This document shows, in pieces, positions 56,072 to 64,000 of a DNA stretch of 64,000 nt. The translations under genes and the position numbers were made by a program. Position 1 is the stretch's first letter; every line of letters starts with the position of its first letter. Below the pieces are notes generated by a model. The model was not told the DNA's origin, did no database searches, and was given only the letters and a program-made list of their open reading frames with translations. Origin of the DNA: Roseateles puraquae (GTDB lineage: Bacteria; Pseudomonadota; Gammaproteobacteria; Burkholderiales; Burkholderiaceae_C); the NCBI RefSeq assembly GCF_002205845.1, contig NZ_NISI01000010.1:217353-281352 (forward strand), written 5' to 3'.

Positions 56072-57640
56072 ATGACGAACCGCCGATTTGTCCTCAGCAG
56101 CGCCCTGCTGGCTGCTGCGTCGATGCTGGCACGGCGCGTGCCGGCGGCCACGCTGGATGCGGTGTCTGCCGAGGCACCCCTGAGCGCTGACGAGCGCGCC
56201 CTGCATGCGCTCAACCGTCTGGGCTATGGCCCCCGCCCGGCCGATGCCGCAGCGATCGCAGCCCAGGGCGCCGGCCCGTGGCTCGATCGCTTCCTGGCCG
56301 AGCAACTGGAGCCGCGCCGGCTGCCCTTGCCCGAATCCCTCACCGCCCGGCTTGCCGGCATGGACGCGTTGCAGCTCAGCCAGGCCGAGCTGTTCGACCG
56401 CTATCGCGAGGGTGTCAAGGCGGCCCGCGAGGCCCGGCGCGAAAAGTCCCAGGGCATGACGCCCGATGCCGACGCGCTGAACGCGGTGCGCGACAAGGTG
56501 CGCCCGCTGGTGGCCCAGGCCGCCACCGCGCGGTTGGCGCGAGGGCTGGAAAGCCCGGCGCAGCTGGAAGAGGTGCTCACCGAGTTCTGGTTCAACCACT
56601 TCAACGTCTACGCCGGCAAGAACGCGGTGGGCGTGCTGCTGGCGGACTATGAGCAGCGCGCCATCCGGCCGCATGTGCTGGGGCGCTTTCGCGACATGCT
56701 CGGCGCTACCGCGCGGCATCCGGCGATGCTGATCTACCTGGACAACGCGCAGAGCGTGGTGGCCGGCTATGAGCCGCCCCAGCGCGCCCGCCGCTTCCTG
56801 CAGGCCCGGCCCGAGCTGAAAGCCCGCGTGCCGGCCGGTCTCAACGAGAACTACGCCCGCGAGCTGATGGAGCTGCACACCCTGGGGGTGGACGGCGGCT
56901 ACACCCAGCGCGACGTGACCGAACTGGCCCGCATGCTGACAGGCTGGGGCCTGGACACCCGCAAGGCCTTGCAGGGCGGCAAAGGCGACCTCTTCGCCTT
57001 CGACCCGCGCAAGCACGACAACGGCAGCAAGAGCTGGCTCGGCCAGACCGTGCAGGGCGCCGGCCAGGCCGAGGGCGAGCGGGCGCTGGACGTGCTGGCC
57101 CGCCACCCGGCCACCGCGCGCCACCTTGCCTACAAGTTCGCCCAGGCTTTCGTGGCCGACGAGCCGCCGGCATCGCTGGTGCAGAAGCTCGCCGCCAACT
57201 TCACCGCCACGGGCGGCGACCTGCGCGAGTTCACCCGTACGCTCATCCGCTCCGACGAGTTCTGGCGCCGCGACGCCTACCAGGCCAAGTTCAAGACGCC
57301 CTACCAGTACCTGCTGTCCAGCCTGCGTGCGCTGGACCTGCCGCTGGGCAATCCGCAGAACCTGTTGTCGGCGCTGTCGCAGGCCGGCCAGCCGCTGTTC
57401 GGCGCGGTCACGCCCGATGGCTACAAGAACACCGCTGCCGCCTGGCGCAACCCCGAGGCGCTGACGCAGCGGGTGCAGTTGGCCACCACGCTCGGCCAAC
57501 GCAGCGGCGTGAGCGCCGAACGCCTGGGGGCCACCCTCGGCGCCTCGGTCAGCGAACCCACGCGCCGCACCCTCGCCAGCGAACCCCCGGCCCAGCAGGT
57601 GGCCCTGCTGCTGGCCAGCCCCGATTTCATGAAGAGGTAG
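56072..57640 (+). CDS. DUF1800 protein with Tat-like signal
   Basis: The 522-residue protein starts MTNRRFVLSSALLAAASML, a twin-arginine-like export signal. DUF1800 motifs are ALHALNRLGYGPRPAD, EFWFNHFNVY, ARHPAMLIYLDNAQS, LNENYARELMELHTLGVDGGYTQRDVTELARMLTGW and PATARHLAYKFAQAFV. These large periplasmic or surface proteins almost always precede a DUF1501 gene, as here, five bases later. Their function is unknown; some are linked to surface or secreted complexes. A second DUF1800/DUF1501 pair lies on the opposite strand at 59380-62392. Confidence 0.93.
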   Translation: MTNRRFVLSSALLAAASMLARRVPAATLDAVSAEAPLSADERALHALNRLGYGPRPADAAAIAAQGAGPWLDRFLAEQLEPRRLPLPESLTARLAGMDALQLSQAELFDRYREGVKAAREARREKSQGMTPDADALNAVRDKVRPLVAQAATARLARGLESPAQLEEVLTEFWFNHFNVYAGKNAVGVLLADYEQRAIRPHVLGRFRDMLGATARHPAMLIYLDNAQSVVAGYEPPQRARRFLQARPELKARVPAGLNENYARELMELHTLGVDGGYTQRDVTELARMLTGWGLDTRKALQGGKGDLFAFDPRKHDNGSKSWLGQTVQGAGQAEGERALDVLARHPATARHLAYKFAQAFVADEPPASLVQKLAANFTATGGDLREFTRTLIRSDEFWRRDAYQAKFKTPYQYLLSSLRALDLPLGNPQNLLSALSQAGQPLFGAVTPDGYKNTAAAWRNPEALTQRVQLATTLGQRSGVSAERLGATLGASVSEPTRRTLASEPPAQQVALLLASPDFMKR

Positions 57641-57645
57641 CCACC

Positions 57646-58878
57646 ATGCTGCGTCGACAACTGCTGCACTTCGGTGCTTTCACCCTCGGCGGGCTGCCGG
57701 TGTCCCTCGTCAAGGCCGAGGGCGTCGCGCAGAAGAAGCTGGTCGTGGTCATGCTGCGCGGCGCGGTGGATGGGCTGTCGGTCGTGGCGCCCTATGGCGA
57801 ACGCGCCTACGCGGCCAGTCGGCCCCAGATCGCACTGCCACCGCCCGGTGCCGACGATGGCCTGCTGAAGCTGGACAGCCTTTTCGGCCTGCACCCGTCG
57901 CTCGCCCCGCTGAAGCGCCATTGGGATGGCGGCCAGCTCGCCTTCGTGCATGCCAGCGGATCGCCCGACCCGACCCGTTCGCACTTCGATGCGCAGGACT
58001 ACTTCGAGTCGGGCACGCCTGGCCGCAAGTCCACACCCGACGGCTGGATGAACCGCCTGTTGACGGCCCTGCCGGGTGAGCCGGCGCCGACGCGCGCCAT
58101 CAGCCAGGGCAGTACGCCGCCGCGCATCTTCGCCGGCCCGGCCAGCGTGGCCAGCCTGGGTCTCGGGCCCAACGCGCTGCGCCGCCGCGCCATCGACGAC
58201 CCGTCGCTGCAGGCAGGCCTGGCCAAGCTCTACGCGAGCGATGCCCAACTCAGCAGCACACTGCGCGACACCACGGAAGGCCGCGGCGAGATGGCGCGCA
58301 GCATGGCCGCTGCAGAGCCGCGCAGCATGGACCCGACCGCCGACGGCGGCGCCCCGTCGGCCCGCAGCTTCGCCGCCGACGCCCGCCGGCTGGGGCAGCT
58401 CATCCGCAAGGACCCGCACACCCAGCTCGCCTTCACCGCCGTGGGCGGCTGGGACACCCACGTCAACCAGGGGGCTGCACGCGGCCAACTCGCCAACCGC
58501 CTGGCCAGCCTCGGCGAGGGGCTCGATGCGCTCAGCGTGGGCCTGGGCGATTCGTTGAAGGACACGGTCATCGTCGTGGCCAGCGAGTTCGGCCGCACCC
58601 TGCGGCAGAACGGCAATGGCGGCACCGACCACGGCCGCGGCAACGTGATCTGGCTGCTGGGTGGGCCGGTGGCGGGCGGTCAGGTGCTGGGCGAATGGCC
58701 GGGTCTGGACACCAGCGCGCTGGCGGACGGCCGTGACCTGGCGGTGCGCACCGACTTCCGCCAGGTGCTCTCGCCGTTGCTGCAGCGGCACCTGGGTCTG
58801 TCGGAAACCGCACTGGCGACAGTGTTTCCGGGTGGCCCGCACACTTGGCGTTATGCCGACAAGCTGCTGAGGGCCTGA
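57646..58878 (+). CDS. DUF1501 protein with Tat-like signal
   Basis: The 410-residue protein opens MLRRQLLHFGAFTLGG and continues with KKLVVVMLRGAVDGLSVVAPYG, SGSPDPTRSHFDAQDYFESG, FTAVGGWDTHVNQG, VVASEFGRTLRQNGNGGTDHGRGNVIWLLGG, the order of the DUF1501 family, which belongs to the alkaline phosphatase/sulfatase-like fold by its His and Asp clusters. The activity is not established. It is the second gene of the plus-strand pair and is followed by a small ORF. Confidence 0.93.
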   Translation: MLRRQLLHFGAFTLGGLPVSLVKAEGVAQKKLVVVMLRGAVDGLSVVAPYGERAYAASRPQIALPPPGADDGLLKLDSLFGLHPSLAPLKRHWDGGQLAFVHASGSPDPTRSHFDAQDYFESGTPGRKSTPDGWMNRLLTALPGEPAPTRAISQGSTPPRIFAGPASVASLGLGPNALRRRAIDDPSLQAGLAKLYASDAQLSSTLRDTTEGRGEMARSMAAAEPRSMDPTADGGAPSARSFAADARRLGQLIRKDPHTQLAFTAVGGWDTHVNQGAARGQLANRLASLGEGLDALSVGLGDSLKDTVIVVASEFGRTLRQNGNGGTDHGRGNVIWLLGGPVAGGQVLGEWPGLDTSALADGRDLAVRTDFRQVLSPLLQRHLGLSETALATVFPGGPHTWRYADKLLRA

Positions 58879-58917
58879 GGCCCGCGGCAGCGGCGTTCAA
58901 ACGGATGGGAGAACGAC

Positions 58918-59007
58918 ATGATGCGAGGCACGTTTCCGTGGTTCGGGCTCAGCCTGTCGGTGGCCGTGCTGGCCTATTGCTTCCTCGTCATCACCGGCAC
59001 CGCCTGA
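58918..59007 (+). CDS. Predicted 29-residue membrane peptide
   Basis: A short frame begins with tandem ATG codons (58918 and 58921) preceded by GGGAGA at a good distance. It encodes a basic N terminus, one hydrophobic helix (FGLSLSVAVLAYCFLVITG) and a stop at 59005-59007. It ends six bases before the tautomerase-like start. Nothing similar comes to mind; the support is only the ribosome site, the helix and the tight packing. Confidence 0.5.
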   Translation: MMRGTFPWFGLSLSVAVLAYCFLVITGTA

Positions 59008-59013
59008 GCCGGC

Positions 59014-59367
59014 ATGCCGGTCGTTGACGTGCACTGGGCCGGCCCGCCGCCCGCGGCGCCGGACGACATGGCCGCGGCCCTTGCCGATGCCATCGGCGAC
59101 GCCCTGCAGCAGCCGCCCGGGCGCGTCTGGGTGCGCCTGCACCAGGTGCACCACGCCGAGAACGGCGGCCCGCTGGCCGGTGCGCAGCCGGTGTTTGTCA
59201 CGCTGTTGCACGCGCGCCCGCCGGTGGGCGAGGCCCTGCAGGCCGAGATTGCGGCCGTGACGGCGGCCGTCGCGGCAGCGACCGGCCGCCCGCGGGAGCG
59301 GGTGCATCTTGAGTACGCCCCGGCCGGTGCCGGGCGCATGGCGTTCGGCGGGCGGTTGGTCGGTTGA
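59014..59367 (+). CDS. Tautomerase-family protein (4-oxalocrotonate tautomerase-like)
   Basis: The 117-residue protein begins MPVVDVHWAGPPP, so that removal of Met exposes the N-terminal Pro that is the catalytic base of the tautomerase superfamily. PPGRVWVRLHQVHHAENGG, then RPRERVHLEYAPAGAGRMAFGG suit the fused beta-alpha-beta fold. The substrate is unknown. It converges with the second DUF1501 gene 12 bases away. Confidence 0.78.
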   Translation: MPVVDVHWAGPPPAAPDDMAAALADAIGDALQQPPGRVWVRLHQVHHAENGGPLAGAQPVFVTLLHARPPVGEALQAEIAAVTAAVAAATGRPRERVHLEYAPAGAGRMAFGGRLVG

Positions 59368-59379
59368 TCCGGGGCGACT

Positions 59380-60717
59380 TCAGCCGAAGTAGCCCAGGTT
59401 GCGCAGCGGGAAGTTGGCCAGATGCGGGAACAGGCCGCCCAGGTCGGCCGCGCCGACGCCGAACCAGCTCGCCAGCGTTGCGCTCATCTGGTCCACCGAC
59501 GTGGTCGGCAGCCAGCGGCCTTCGCTGGTGACGTCGTCCGGCCCGCCGAGCACCAGCTGAGGCATGCGGCCATAGAGCCCGCCCTTGACGGCCCCGCCGA
59601 GCACGAAGTGGTGGTTGCCCCAGGCATGGTCAGTGCCGCCGCCGGAGGCCGGCTGCAGCGTGCGGGCGAAGTCGCTGGCGGTGAAGGTGGTCACCGCATT
59701 GGCGACGCCGAGCTGTTGCATCGCGTCGTAGAAGGCCTTGAGCGCGGCACCGAGGTCGGTGAACAGGGCCTGCTGCTGGTTGAGCTGGTCGTTGTGCGTA
59801 TCAAAGCCACCCAGGCTGACGAAGAACAACTGCCGGTTCACGCCCAGTCCCGAGCGGCCTTCGATGATCTTGGCCACCGTGAGCAGTTGCTGCGCGACGC
59901 TGCTGTTCAGCCCATTGAACAGGCCGGCCACGCTGCCCGTCCCCGACAGGGCGGTGTTCAGCACATTGCTCGCCTTGATGGCCTGGTTGAGCACGTTGGC
60001 GGCGGCACGCTCTTCGGCGTTGGCGTAGGGCTGCTGCAGCAGGCTCTGGTACAGCGCATACAGCGGGCTGGCGCTGGGGTTGCTGCCGAAGCCGCGGATG
60101 GCGAAGCTGTTGCCGCTGCCCACCGCCAGGCCCTGGGTCGTTGCGCCGTTCATGAAGACGTTGTTGCCGCTCACCGACAGCGCCATGGGTACCACGCCAC
60201 CGCTGGGCTGCAGGTCAGCCATGCGGCCGCCCCAGCCGGTGGCGGTGGGCAAGGCATTGCCCGCGAAGGATTGGCCCCGTTGCCATTGATCCTGCTGGTC
60301 GTCGTGCGAGAACAGATTGGTCGGCACCTGGGCGCCGGCGGCCTGGAATTCGGCCTTGGTCATGGGCCGCACCAAGGTGCCGACGTTGGCCTGCACCGCC
60401 AGATGGCCCTGGTTCCAGACGTCGGCCAGCGGGCTCAGCGCCGGGTGCAGGCCCACGTTCGAGCCACCCAGCGCTGCCAGCGAGGACTGCGCCAGCGTGA
60501 GCCCGCCGGCACCGGCGGTGCCCCGGGCCTTGGCGTAGGCCGCATACCCGGCGGCATCGGTGGGCACGACCATGTTGTTGCCGTCGTTGCCGCCGTACAG
60601 GAAGACGCAGACCAGGGCGCGGTAGTCGCCGCCGGCCAGCGGGGCGGCCAGCGAGGGCAGGGCGCTGGCGCCCGCCAGGGCCGCGGCATGGGAGAGCAGA
60701 TGGCGTCGATTCAGCAT
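59380..60717 (-). CDS. DUF1501 protein (second copy) with Tat signal
   Basis: The 445-residue protein begins [16 protein letters not shown], a twin-arginine signal. [49 protein letters not shown] and [37 protein letters not shown] are classic DUF1501 motifs. It is closer to the mainstream family than the plus-strand copy. It follows the minus-strand DUF1800 gene by one base. Confidence 0.94.
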   Translation of the reverse strand: MLNRRHLLSHAAALAGASALPSLAAPLAGGDYRALVCVFLYGGNDGNNMVVPTDAAGYAAYAKARGTAGAGGLTLAQSSLAALGGSNVGLHPALSPLADVWNQGHLAVQANVGTLVRPMTKAEFQAAGAQVPTNLFSHDDQQDQWQRGQSFAGNALPTATGWGGRMADLQPSGGVVPMALSVSGNNVFMNGATTQGLAVGSGNSFAIRGFGSNPSASPLYALYQSLLQQPYANAEERAAANVLNQAIKASNVLNTALSGTGSVAGLFNGLNSSVAQQLLTVAKIIEGRSGLGVNRQLFFVSLGGFDTHNDQLNQQQALFTDLGAALKAFYDAMQQLGVANAVTTFTASDFARTLQPASGGGTDHAWGNHHFVLGGAVKGGLYGRMPQLVLGGPDDVTSEGRWLPTTSVDQMSATLASWFGVGAADLGGLFPHLANFPLRNLGYFG

Positions 60718-60718
60718 G

Positions 60719-62392
60719 TCAGTTCTCCACGAGGTATTCGGGCGACATCGCGGCCAGGAACAGGGCTGCCTTGGCGCGGTCCAGCGGCTTGGTGTCGGGC
60801 GCGATCTGGGCGGCCTTCAACAGCGCCGACTGCAGCGCCGCGCTGGCCCGGCCGGCGAACATCACCCGGTTGATCTCGGCCACCAGCGTGGCGGGCGTCG
60901 CGGCGAGGGCCTGCCAGCGGCTGAGGTCGATGCCGGTGCCGGTGGCGCCGGGCACCGTGGTGTCGGGTGCGACGGGCTTGCCGCTGAGCAGCGTCTGCAG
61001 CACGCCGCTGAGCTTGAAGGCGGCGCTGGCGTTGAACACGCCGAACGCCGGTCCGTCCAGCGTCGCGTCGCCCGGCAGGTCATAGTCCGGTGGGAAGAAG
61101 TTGAAGACGCTGGCGGGGCTGTAGACGGTCTGGCCGAGCGCGGCCGATTGCGAGCGCAGCCAGACACCGTCGCTGGTGCCGCCCAGGGCGCGCAGCAGGT
61201 GGGTCAGCTGCAGGATGGGCTCGCGCAGCTTGCCGAAGCGGTTGGCATCCTGCGCGGTCAGGGCTTCGGGGTCCAGCAGGATGGCCGACAGCACCGCCTT
61301 CATGTCGCCGCGCGGCTTGCGCTGCACCGTGCCTGTCGGCGAGAAGCTGGCGGTGGTCGTGCCATTGAAGGCCTGGGCCACACGTTGCACATAGGCCGGG
61401 CTCGGGTTGGCCGTCACCAACTGCTGGATCAGCTGGCGTCCGATGAAGGGGCCGACGTTCGGGTGGTTGAAGATGTTGTCGATGGCCGCCTCGAGATCGG
61501 CCTGCGCCGTGCCGCCGGCCGGCAGCACCACGCCGTTGAGCAGGCGCTTGCTGCCTTTGTCGTGATGGTCGTCGAAGGCGATCATCGGCTGGTCGTAGTA
61601 GCTCGGGTTGCCGAAGCGGTTGCGTGTGGCACCCGGGCGTGGGGCGTACGTCCAACCGGTGAAGACGTGGGCGAAGCCCTCCACGGTTTCCTGGTCATAG
61701 CTGGGAATGGGCTGGCCCTTGGCATCGAGCTTCTGGCTGCCGTCGGGGTTCAGTTCCCACAGGCCGATCGAGAAGAGCTGCAGCACCTCGCGCGCGTAGT
61801 TCTCGTTGGGCTCGATGCCCTTGGCCGGGTTGGGCTTGTCGTTGTTGGCCATGTTCAGGAAGCGCCCCATGGCTGGCGACAGCGTCACCTCCCGCAGCAC
61901 GTCGCGGAAGTTGCCGAAGGCGTTGCGCAGGAAGATGCGCTGGTACTGCGCCATCGCGTTCGGCAGCTTGATGACGTTGCCCGACACGACCAGGATCTCC
62001 GACAGCGCCAGCGCCGCGCGCTGGCGCAGCTGGTCGGGCTGGTTCACCGCGTTGGCAAAGAACTGGACCTGCACCGGGAACAGGCTGTAGTTGTCGCGCT
62101 TGCAGGTGGCCGGTGCGCCCGCGGGGCAGCCCTTGCTGCTGTCGGGGTCCACCCAGGCCACGCCGCTGAAGTCGGAGTCGGCGCGCGTGAATTGACTCGC
62201 CAGCCAGGCGGCCCGACCGCTGGCTCTCACCGTGGCCACGCTCGCGTCGGTGGGCCCGAAACTGGCCTGGCCGAGAAAGCGCCGGGCGTCGGCTTCACTC
62301 ATGGGCGTCGCGGGACGCTCGTCGGCAGCGCGGGCCGCGCCGACGAAGCTGGCAGCGGCCGCAGCCAGCAGGATGAATCGGGTCAGGCGCAT
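60719..62392 (-). CDS. DUF1800 protein (second copy) with Sec signal
   Basis: The 557-residue protein starts at ATG 62390-62392 with [22 protein letters not shown], a Sec-type signal, unlike the Tat-like start of the plus-strand copy. [75 protein letters not shown] and [25 protein letters not shown] are DUF1800 motifs. The reading frame stays open up to 63994, but the extension overlaps the fusion-protein gene and is not protein-like. First gene of the minus-strand pair. Confidence 0.93.
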   Translation of the reverse strand: MRLTRFILLAAAAASFVGAARAADERPATPMSEADARRFLGQASFGPTDASVATVRASGRAAWLASQFTRADSDFSGVAWVDPDSSKGCPAGAPATCKRDNYSLFPVQVQFFANAVNQPDQLRQRAALALSEILVVSGNVIKLPNAMAQYQRIFLRNAFGNFRDVLREVTLSPAMGRFLNMANNDKPNPAKGIEPNENYAREVLQLFSIGLWELNPDGSQKLDAKGQPIPSYDQETVEGFAHVFTGWTYAPRPGATRNRFGNPSYYDQPMIAFDDHHDKGSKRLLNGVVLPAGGTAQADLEAAIDNIFNHPNVGPFIGRQLIQQLVTANPSPAYVQRVAQAFNGTTTASFSPTGTVQRKPRGDMKAVLSAILLDPEALTAQDANRFGKLREPILQLTHLLRALGGTSDGVWLRSQSAALGQTVYSPASVFNFFPPDYDLPGDATLDGPAFGVFNASAAFKLSGVLQTLLSGKPVAPDTTVPGATGTGIDLSRWQALAATPATLVAEINRVMFAGRASAALQSALLKAAQIAPDTKPLDRAKAALFLAAMSPEYLVEN

Positions 62393-62481
62393 GGTCGATC
62401 TCCGGTGGGCGGCGGCGATATTGGGGCCGGGCCCCGCGTTGCGTCTTGCCACGAGTTGTGGCGAGTTGTAAGCAGACGATG

Positions 62482-62531
62482 CTGTCCGTTGCGGGGCATG
62501 TACGGACTGTCCGCGACCTGTCCGCGGACAG
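62482..62531. promoter_or_regulatory. Three CTGTCCG elements, the last in a perfect palindrome
   Basis: CTGTCCG occurs at 62482-62488, 62507-62513 and 62518-62524; the last is half of CTGTCCGCGGACAG (62518-62531), identical to its reverse complement. They lie about 50-100 bases before a sigma-54 promoter and are thus at a suitable distance for enhancer-binding activator sites. Confidence 0.6.
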
Positions 62532-62573
62532 TCAGCATGCGCGCAAGTCGTTGATTTGTCACGGTTGCCCCGG

Positions 62574-62588
62574 TGGCACGGCGCTTGC
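62574..62588 (+). promoter_or_regulatory. Sigma-54 promoter
   Basis: TGGCACG-GCGC-TTGC matches the TGGCACG-N4-TTGC consensus at every fixed base. The GC at 62587-62588 puts the transcription start about at the A of the ATG at 62600. An 8-bp inverted repeat (GCCCCGGT at 62567-62574, ACCGGGGC at 62592-62599) brackets the promoter. Confidence 0.7.
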
Positions 62589-62599
62589 GAAACCGGGGC

Positions 62600-63877
62600 A
62601 TGAACTCCCGATTCCGCGACACCTCCGAACAGGACCGGCCGCTTGAGCGGCCCACCCGCCGCCGCCCCCTGCTGCTGGCCGGCGGCGCCGTGGCCGTGGG
62701 CCTGCTGGTGCTGCTGGGCGGCGGTCGGCTGCGCCAGATGTTGTCGGCCGACTCCGCGGTCAGCGCCGCCCGCCTGAGCATCGCCACCGTCGACGTGGCG
62801 CCGCTGACCCGGGACGTGGCCGGCGAGGGCCGTGTCGTGGCGGCTCAGAGCCCGACCCTCTTCGCGCCCGGCGCCGGCACCGTGACCCTGGCCGTGAAGG
62901 CCGGTGACCCGGTCAAGCGCGGCCAGGTGCTGGCCTGCGTGGACTCCCCCGAACTCACCAACCGCCTCGCGCAGGAGCGCAGCAACGTGGACGCGCTGCG
63001 GGCCGACCTGGCGCGCGCCGAGGTCGAGGCACGCCAGCAGACGGCCGCGCTGCAAAGCGCCTACGAGAACGCCCGCATCGACCAGCAGACGGCGGCCAAC
63101 GACCTGGCCCGCCAGACCCAGGCCTTTGAAGCTGGCGCCACGGCGCGCATGCAGGTCGAGCGCGCGCAGGATGCGCTGGCCAAGGCACGCCTTGCGCTCG
63201 ACCAGGCGCGCGACCTGCGCGGCCTCAAGACCGACAGCCTCAAGCTCGACGTGCAGGCCAAGCAGAGTGCGCTGTCGCGCCAGCAGTTGCTGGTGACCGA
63301 CCTGGAACGCCAGGTGGCCGAGCTGCAAGTGCGCTCGCCGGTGGACGGCCAGGTCGGCCAGCTCTTCATCGCCGACCGCACCAACGTGGCTCGCGACGCG
63401 CGGCTGTTGTCGGTCATCGACCTGTCGGCGCTGGAAGTGCAGATGCAGGTCGCCGAGAGCTTCGCCCGCGAGCTGCAGCCGGGCATGCCCGGTGAGATCA
63501 ACGGCAACGGCCAGCGCTGGGCCGGGCAGGTGAGCTCGGTGTCGCCCGAGGTGGTCAACGGCGAAGTCGCCGCCCGCCTGCGCTTTGCCGGCGCCCAGCC
63601 TGAGCAGCTGCGGCAGAACCAGCGCCTGTCGGTGAGGGTGCTGCTGGATAAGCGCGACAAGGTGCTCGGCGTGGCCCGCGGCAGCTTCGTGGACGAAAGC
63701 GGCGGCAGCTTCGCCTACGTCGTGCGCGACGGTGTGGCGCAGAAGGTGCCGGTGAAGCTGGGCGCGCGCTCGCTGGAGCGCGTGGAGGTGATCTCGGGGC
63801 TGGTGGCAGGCGACCGGGTGGTGATCTCGGGGGCCGAGAACTTCAAGGGCGCGGAGCGCGTCTTGATTGCGGATTGA
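62600..63877 (+). CDS. Membrane-fusion (HlyD/MacA-type) periplasmic adaptor
   Basis: The 425-residue protein has a basic cytoplasmic start, one membrane helix (about 30-50) and then an adaptor fold: a barrel-sandwich half (VDVAPLTRDVAGEGRVVAAQSPTLFAPGAGTVTLAVKAGDPVKRGQVLA), a coiled-coil hairpin (about 120-220), the second half-motif VRSPVDGQVGQLF, and beta-barrel and membrane-proximal domains. Such proteins link inner-membrane ABC or RND exporters with the outer membrane. The partner genes would lie beyond the window. The ATG at 62600 has almost no leader if the sigma-54 promoter is real, so leaderless translation or a later start is possible. Confidence 0.88.
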   Translation: MNSRFRDTSEQDRPLERPTRRRPLLLAGGAVAVGLLVLLGGGRLRQMLSADSAVSAARLSIATVDVAPLTRDVAGEGRVVAAQSPTLFAPGAGTVTLAVKAGDPVKRGQVLACVDSPELTNRLAQERSNVDALRADLARAEVEARQQTAALQSAYENARIDQQTAANDLARQTQAFEAGATARMQVERAQDALAKARLALDQARDLRGLKTDSLKLDVQAKQSALSRQQLLVTDLERQVAELQVRSPVDGQVGQLFIADRTNVARDARLLSVIDLSALEVQMQVAESFARELQPGMPGEINGNGQRWAGQVSSVSPEVVNGEVAARLRFAGAQPEQLRQNQRLSVRVLLDKRDKVLGVARGSFVDESGGSFAYVVRDGVAQKVPVKLGARSLERVEVISGLVAGDRVVISGAENFKGAERVLIAD

Positions 63878-63947
63878 GGGTGATGATGGCTGCGCTTTGC
63901 GTTGGCTTGTTGGCAAGGCCCAGCCGGGAATTCGCCCCGGCGGGCGA

Positions 63948-63975
63948 CCTACTTTTTGTGTCGACGAAAAGTAGG
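63948..63975. repeat. Hairpin repeat near the window end
   Basis: CCTACTTTT (63948-63956) pairs with AAAAGTAGG (63967-63975) around a short loop containing GTGTCGAC, followed by CAAAAAGC. I recall near-identical sequences at many gene ends in related Burkholderiales. It lies 70 bases after the adaptor stop and could terminate that transcript. Confidence 0.6.
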
Positions 63976-64000
63976 CAAAAAGCGACCCCTGCAAAACCGC

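Noticed and set aside
62393..63994. Upstream extension of the second DUF1800 gene to a protein of over 1000 residues
   Set aside because: The extension is antisense to the adaptor gene, has shadow-type composition, and the signal peptide at 62392 marks a natural start.

Overview
The window is about 64 kb of GC-rich DNA (roughly two thirds G+C or more by eye) with densely packed genes, many of them coupled by 1-4 base overlaps. The gene content (paired cyanophycin synthetases with the associated ABC transporter and DUF1854 protein, bfr/bfd, QseBC-like two-component genes, pyrophosphate-type phosphofructokinase, DUF1800/DUF1501 pairs) suggests a beta-proteobacterium of the order Burkholderiales, in the Rubrivivax/Leptothrix/Roseateles/Ideonella neighbourhood. 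This placement is inference from content, not a database result. I saw no rRNA, tRNA, CRISPR array, prophage or insertion sequence.

Layout. 1-4620: a truncated YdjC-type deacetylase, an ArnT-like glycosyltransferase, a metallo-beta-lactamase-fold hydrolase, a truncated hemoglobin with a signal peptide, and a periplasmic solute-binding protein. 4654-12246: cyanophycin synthesis, with two synthetase genes on the minus strand (a CphA2-like enzyme followed by CphA1) divergent from an ABC exporter-type protein and a DUF1854 protein. 12279-13443: bfr and bfd around a Fur-box-like site, then a cold-shock gene. 13528-24355: YgiQ radical SAM protein, a REC-DUF3369-GGDEF-EAL protein, a two-component system, a small secreted protein, phosphofructokinase and a J-domain membrane protein. 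24364-30556: HscC-like Hsp70, a toxin-antitoxin pair, a secreted YciI-like protein, a glutathione transferase-like protein, an unknown anchored protein and a DegP-type protease.

30815-41619 is the most interesting part. A minus-strand operon encodes a secreted cyanophycinase, a CphZ/AotO-type beta-Asp-Arg hydrolase, a YfcC-family transporter, an ArgR-like AraC-family regulator and two arginine N-succinyltransferase subunits. A TonB-dependent receptor is divergent from it, and a second secreted cyanophycinase-like protein lies just beyond its 3' end. Both control regions carry tandem 21-bp half-sites of the form NG-N4-N6-GCAA-N5, which match the operator I recall for Pseudomonas ArgR (TGTCGC-N8-AA-N5). 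Together these genes make a plausible route: break cyanophycin outside the cytoplasm, import the dipeptide, split it into Asp and Arg, and begin Arg catabolism by succinylation. With the synthesis locus about 18 kb away, the cell appears able both to make cyanophycin and to scavenge it.

42160-64000: a QseBC-like system, a lower-GC patch (about 44.2-45.9 kb) with a DUF4288 protein and a possible HEPN-like protein, a GntR-controlled amino-acid ABC importer, DUF1801 and HD proteins, a signalling block (HD-GYP, PAS histidine kinase, an HTH-receiver protein, a receiver-Hpt protein and a lone receiver), two DUF1800-DUF1501 operons facing each other across a 29-residue membrane peptide and a tautomerase-like gene, and a membrane-fusion protein preceded by a near-perfect sigma-54 promoter. 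The window ends in a hairpin of a type that resembles repeats seen in this group.
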